Source of the DNA: Nitrospirae bacterium RBG_13_39_12
GTDB lineage: Bacteria > Nitrospirota > Thermodesulfovibrionia > Thermodesulfovibrionales > SM23-35
Assembly (NCBI GenBank): GCA_001805125.1
Contig: MHEF01000139.1
Location: 1-8,820, forward strand
DNA: 8,820 bases
Direction: 5' to 3'
Positions within the stretch are counted from its first letter, which is position 1. The number at the start of each line of letters is the position of its first letter. Shown piece after piece: positions 6,028 through 8,820 of this stretch. A program made the position numbers and the translations under genes. The notes beneath the pieces are model-generated. The model saw only the letters and a program-made list of their open reading frames with translations, was not told the DNA's origin and made no database searches.

Positions 6028-7257
6028 ATGAATCTTCCATATCAGTTGTTCATAGCCCTTAGATACCTTAGGACCAAAAAAAAACATAAGGGGATATCGG
6101 TCAATGCATTGATATCCATAGGAGGTGTTGCAGTTGGAGTGATGGCATTGCTGGTTGTACTTTCAGTAATGAGCGGATTCCACGAAGACCTTCAGAGAAA
6201 GATACTCGGAGTAAACGCCCATGTGGTTGTCATTGACTATAAAGGAACAATGTCAGAATATGAAGATGTGTTGAAGAAGTTGAAAGGGGAGAAGGACATC
6301 ATATCGTCGGCACCGTTTTTACTTGGCCAGGCAATGGTTTCATCGGGTAAAAAAGCTCATGGGGTTTTTCTGAGAGGTATAGAGCCAGGGATGGAGATAA
6401 AAACAACGGAAATATTGAAGTACATGAAGGAAGGCAGTCTTGAAGATCTCGCACCAAAAGATGGAATCCCCGGAATTATACTGGGCAAAGAGCTTGCAAG
6501 CAGCCTGGGTGTTTTCAAGGGGGATCTAATTAATATTTTGTCACCTGCTGGTGAGATAGGCCCTCTCGGGATGCTCCCAAGGATTAAACAGTTCAGAGTA
6601 GTTGGTATATTCGAGGTCGGCATGTTTGAATATGACCTGAATCTTGTCCTTACAGGGATTAAGCCGGCGCAGGAATTTTTCGGGATGAAGAATGATATTA
6701 CAGGCATCGAACTCAGGATCGATGACATATATAAAGCGCCTGAGGTAAGGAAGAGGCTACAGGAAAAATTAGGGTTCCCTCTATATGCAAGGGACTGGAT
6801 GCAGATGAACAAGAATCTTTTTTCAGCTCTGAAACTGGAGAAATTTGCGATGTTTATAATACTGGTGCTTATAATTCTTGTAGCCTCATTTAATATTGTA
6901 AGTACCCTAATAATGAACGTTATTGAGAAAAAGAGGGAGATTGCAATTCTGAAGGCTATGGGTGCAACGAGCAACGGTATTATGACTGTATTTATGCTTC
7001 AGGGTTTATTCATAGGACTTCTGGGTACAATTATCGGGGTCACCGGTGGATATTTACTGAGTTATATCCTGAACACATACCAGATTATCAAACTGCCGGC
7101 TGATGTTTACTATCTCAGCCATCTGCCTGTCAAGATGAAATTTTTTGACTTTATTGTTGTCTCTCTTTCTGCAATAATTATCAGTTTTCTCGCAACGATT
7201 TATCCTGCATGGCAGGCTGCGAAACTCGATCCTGTTGAACCGCTGAGATATGAATAA
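6028..7257 (+). CDS. lolC: Lipoprotein-releasing ABC permease, LolC/LolE type
   Basis: The inner-membrane permease of the Lol system, which extracts mature lipoproteins and hands them to LolA. It has 409 residues, as is usual. The topology is one N-terminal helix (about 24-50, ISVNALISIGGVAVGVMALL), a large periplasmic MacB-like region (51-270), then three helices (about 272-298, 317-348 and 372-395) of the FtsX domain. It ends in the typical PAWQAAKLDPVEPLRYE. The stretch GEIGPLGMLPRIKQFRVVGIF (175 on, P184 central) aligns by eye with the LolA-binding Hook of E. coli LolC. Only one permease gene is present here, so a homodimeric (LolF-like) permease working with LolD is inferred. The ATG at 6028 lacks a Shine-Dalgarno, yet its MNLPYQLFIALRYLR N-terminus matches the family. 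It lies 138 nt after lysS and 86 nt before the next gene. Confidence 0.93.
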   Translation: MNLPYQLFIALRYLRTKKKHKGISVNALISIGGVAVGVMALLVVLSVMSGFHEDLQRKILGVNAHVVVIDYKGTMSEYEDVLKKLKGEKDIISSAPFLLGQAMVSSGKKAHGVFLRGIEPGMEIKTTEILKYMKEGSLEDLAPKDGIPGIILGKELASSLGVFKGDLINILSPAGEIGPLGMLPRIKQFRVVGIFEVGMFEYDLNLVLTGIKPAQEFFGMKNDITGIELRIDDIYKAPEVRKRLQEKLGFPLYARDWMQMNKNLFSALKLEKFAMFIILVLIILVASFNIVSTLIMNVIEKKREIAILKAMGATSNGIMTVFMLQGLFIGLLGTIIGVTGGYLLSYILNTYQIIKLPADVYYLSHLPVKMKFFDFIVVSLSAIIISFLATIYPAWQAAKLDPVEPLRYE

Positions 7258-7343
7258 GCATATTAAACATTCAGGACATAGCAACTTGTTCACAGACTCA
7301 TGTCTTGATATATTGATTAAATCAGGGGGATGTTTGAGGAGCA

Positions 7344-7643
7344 ATGTTTAAAATAATAAAGAATGTTATCTATGTTTTGATAATTGCTGTGATTGTATTT
7401 ATAGTGCTTTCATTGTGGAAGGGAGGAGAGCCTTTCAGGTGGTTCGGAGAAAAAACAGAAAAAGCAGGAGAAGTTATTAAAGATAAAAGTGAAAAAATAG
7501 GGGAAGAAGCAGATAAGTTAAAAGAGAAGACAGGAGATATTAAGGATGTAACGAAGAAAGTTACTGAGGGTATTAAAGAACAGGGTGAGAAAGTAAAAGA
7601 GATAGCCGGCTCAAAAAATAAAAATGGGAAGGATTCCGATTGA
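7344..7643 (+). CDS. Membrane-anchored protein with LEA-like 11-residue repeats
   Basis: A 99-residue protein I cannot assign to a named family. Residues 4-24 form one strongly hydrophobic helix (IIKNVIYVLIIAVIVFIVLSL). It is followed by WKGGEPFRWFG and then a highly charged Lys/Glu-rich helix. From residue 36 to 90 this helix divides into five 11-residue units, the first three close to xKxEKxGExxK (e.g. EKTEKAGEVIK). That is the periodicity of group-3 LEA and apolipoprotein-type amphipathic helices that can lie on membranes; YtxH-like proteins look similar. The tail is hydrophilic. It sits between lolC and lolD, and its stop codon overlaps the lolD start by 4 nt, so it is co-translated with LolD. 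A link to lipoprotein or membrane handling is inference only. A GAGGAG (7336-7341) precedes the ATG but with an unusually short 2-nt gap. Confidence 0.75.
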   Translation: MFKIIKNVIYVLIIAVIVFIVLSLWKGGEPFRWFGEKTEKAGEVIKDKSEKIGEEADKLKEKTGDIKDVTKKVTEGIKEQGEKVKEIAGSKNKNGKDSD

Positions 7644-8332
7644 ACAGTTTGATTGAAACTCAAAACCTTAAAAAGTCTTTTACAACAGAGGCAGGCGAGC
7701 TTCAGGTACTGAAGGGTATTGACGTTTCAATAAAAGAAGGGGAAATTGTCGGGATAGTCGGTGCATCAGGGGTAGGGAAGAGCACCTTGTTGCATATACT
7801 CGGAGCACTTGATGCCCCGACTTCCGGAAAGATTTTCTATAACAAAACTGACATATCCTTGCTTGACAGGAATACCCTCGCTTCTTTCAGAAACAGGACA
7901 GTAGGTTTTGTATTTCAGTTCCACCACCTTCTTCCTGAATTTACTGCATTTGAAAATGTCATGATGCCCGGATTAATAAGTAGAAGTCAGGAGTCAGAAT
8001 CAAGAAGTCATTATAAAGATATATGTAAAAAAGCGGAAAAACTCCTTGATGATATGGGTTTGTCAGAAAGGAAAAGGCACAGGCCTGGAGAACTTTCCGG
8101 TGGAGAACAGCAGCGTGTCGCAGTTGCACGGGCACTGATATTAGAGCCTAAGGTTGTTCTTGCAGATGAACCTACAGGTAACCTTGATGCAGAAACAGGC
8201 GAAGAATTATTTAATATTCTTATCAATCTGAATAAGGAAAAAGGAATAACATTTATAATTGTAACTCACAACGAATCCCTCTCAAACCGCTGCCACAGGG
8301 TTCTCAGAATGGTAGACGGAAGAATAGTCTGA
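7640..8332 (+). CDS. lolD: Lipoprotein-releasing ABC transporter ATPase LolD
   Basis: The ATPase subunit of the Lol exporter on the cytoplasmic face of the inner membrane. All ABC motifs are intact in 230 residues: Walker A GASGVGKST (41-49), Q-loop Q93 in FVFQFHHLLPEF, signature LSGGE (152-156), Walker B VVLADE (D176, E177), D-loop N181-L-D183, and H-loop H210 in VTHN. The FHHLLPEFTAFENVMMP stretch is typical of LolD. The start is TTG, supported by AAGGA (7629-7633) 6 nt upstream and by the 4-nt TTGA overlap with the preceding stop, indicating translational coupling. Residues 115-124 (RSQESESRSH) are encoded by four 7-nt repeats and make the segment between GLIS and the AEKLL helix about seven residues longer than in E. 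coli LolD. This lies in the helical subdomain and should be tolerated. Confidence 0.95.
   Translation: MNSLIETQNLKKSFTTEAGELQVLKGIDVSIKEGEIVGIVGASGVGKSTLLHILGALDAPTSGKIFYNKTDISLLDRNTLASFRNRTVGFVFQFHHLLPEFTAFENVMMPGLISRSQESESRSHYKDICKKAEKLLDDMGLSERKRHRPGELSGGEQQRVAVARALILEPKVVLADEPTGNLDAETGEELFNILINLNKEKGITFIIVTHNESLSNRCHRVLRMVDGRIV
7983..8010 (+). repeat. Four tandem heptads inside lolD
   Basis: Units 1, 2 and 4 read GRAGTCA (GAAGTCA, GGAGTCA, GAAGTCA), and unit 3 is the variant GAATCAA. The 28-nt block encodes residues 115-124 of LolD. GAAGTCA is a rotation of the GTCAGAA unit that builds the 2361-2640 tract, so both belong to one repeat type. Confidence 0.75.
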
Positions 8333-8356
8333 ATAAGCAGCTTTTAACCAACAGAA

Positions 8357-8373
8357 ATTGTTATCTTAACAAT
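8357..8373. promoter_or_regulatory. Inverted repeat, candidate operator or promoter element
   Basis: ATTGTTA-TCT-TAACAAT, a perfect 7-bp inverted repeat with a 3-nt centre, lies about 45 nt before the start of the sensor gene in AT-rich DNA. It could be an operator or part of a promoter (TTGTTA as -35, with TATATG 17 bp on). It has no T-run and is too AT-rich for a strong terminator of lolD. Confidence 0.3.
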
Positions 8374-8418
8374 GAAATCATATATGCATAATTTACTATA
8401 TATATCAGTAAGCATAGA

Positions 8419-8820
8419 ATGATGAACTTTAAAACTGCAAAATATCTATTCATACCACGTAGAAAAGCTGTTTTTAGAATAGCTTTCTTTATAATAGCGG
8501 TTTCCTTAATGGGTAATCTGAACGCCTTGGTTGACTCAGTTCTTCATCCCGAAATTCCTTATTTTGATGAGGAACATTTAATTGTAGGAAGTGTTGCTTC
8601 ACTATTTACAGCCACTCTATTAATTTCATTATTAATTTACATTAATCGTTTAGCAGACTTAACCGAGCGTAAAGCTATTGAGAGGCTAACGAGGAGGTCT
8701 GAAGAGGAAAAAAGAATTATTCTTAATGCCATGTCCGAGAGGCTGAGCTATCGTGATAAAGATATGAAGATTGTATGGGCAAATAAATCATTTATCGAAA
8801 GTACGGATTTTAGCTCTGAA
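8419..8820 (+). CDS. Membrane-bound PAS-domain sensor, partial (probable histidine kinase)
   Basis: An open frame that runs off the right edge; only the first 134 codons are present. It starts ATG ATG, with no clear Shine-Dalgarno for either. Two hydrophobic helices, about residues 17-38 (AVFRIAFFIIAVSLMGNL) and 58-80 (VGSVASLFTATLLISLLIY), bracket a short periplasmic loop of about 20 residues. Then comes a charged signalling helix (RLADLTERKAIERLTRRSEEEKR). From about residue 98 a PAS domain begins: IILNAMSERLSYRDKDMKIVWANKSF matches the typical PAS start in which a bound or intracellular signal is read. The usual downstream partners are HisKA and HATPase domains, but a diguanylate cyclase or another output cannot be excluded because the sequence ends. 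The orientation matches lolD, 86 nt away, but the intergenic inverted repeat suggests its own promoter. Confidence 0.75.
   Translation, partial: MMNFKTAKYLFIPRRKAVFRIAFFIIAVSLMGNLNALVDSVLHPEIPYFDEEHLIVGSVASLFTATLLISLLIYINRLADLTERKAIERLTRRSEEEKRIILNAMSERLSYRDKDMKIVWANKSFIESTDFSSE

Noticed and set aside
6357..6974. Minus-strand 205-codon frame opposite lolC.
   Set aside because: Antisense shadow of the lolC permease gene, with no domain or ribosome-binding site.
7330..7356. Mini-ORF MFEEQCLK overlapping the start of the 99-aa gene.
   Set aside because: Its G-rich stretch abuts the ATG, so the ribosome-binding spacing is poor, and eight codons give no coding evidence.

Overview
The window looks like a chromosomal piece of an AT-rich, Gram-negative (diderm) bacterium. 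A lipoprotein-releasing (Lol) ABC system implies an outer membrane, a PilZ protein implies c-di-GMP signalling, and a PflX-like radical SAM protein fits an anaerobic or microaerobic lifestyle. The gene mix and the lysS-lolC-lolD order would suit Nitrospirota or a Desulfobacterota-like lineage. That placement is inference from general knowledge, not from a search.

Left part (1-2345). A PilZ protein and a small unknown ORF lie on the minus strand. On the plus strand follow a PF04020-type membrane protein ('phage holin family'), a two-helix small membrane protein, and a MarC-family membrane protein. Between the first two of these plus-strand genes is a perfect 20-bp inverted repeat enclosing about 90 nt. 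A decayed relative lies at 3174-3275. The PF04020 and MarC genes have a -10-like hexamer ending exactly 6 nt before their ATG and no Shine-Dalgarno (SD) sequence, so both may be transcribed as leaderless mRNAs.

Middle part (2346-4413). A gene-free stretch of about 320 nt is a degenerate tandem tract of a 7-nt unit (roughly GTAAGAA/GTCAGAA). It is followed by a YfcE-type phosphodiesterase with a strong SD. Convergent to that gene is a PflX-like radical SAM protein. The radical SAM gene and lysS diverge from a 200-nt spacer that carries a near-consensus sigma-70 promoter for lysS.

Right part (4414-8820). lysS is followed by a nested palindromic intergenic repeat and then a Lol cluster: one LolC/E-type permease, a membrane-anchored protein with LEA-like 11-residue repeats, and the ATPase LolD. 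The lolD TTG start overlaps the stop of the anchored protein by 4 nt. Inside lolD, four copies of the same 7-nt unit seen in the 2361-2640 tract have been accommodated as coding sequence. The window ends in the first 134 codons of a membrane-bound PAS-domain sensor.

No RNA gene, CRISPR array, insertion-sequence transposase or phage module is visible. No clearly new multi-gene system can be demonstrated. The most unusual signals are the two repeat families, the heptad insertion in lolD, and the uncharacterised anchored protein inside the Lol cluster.
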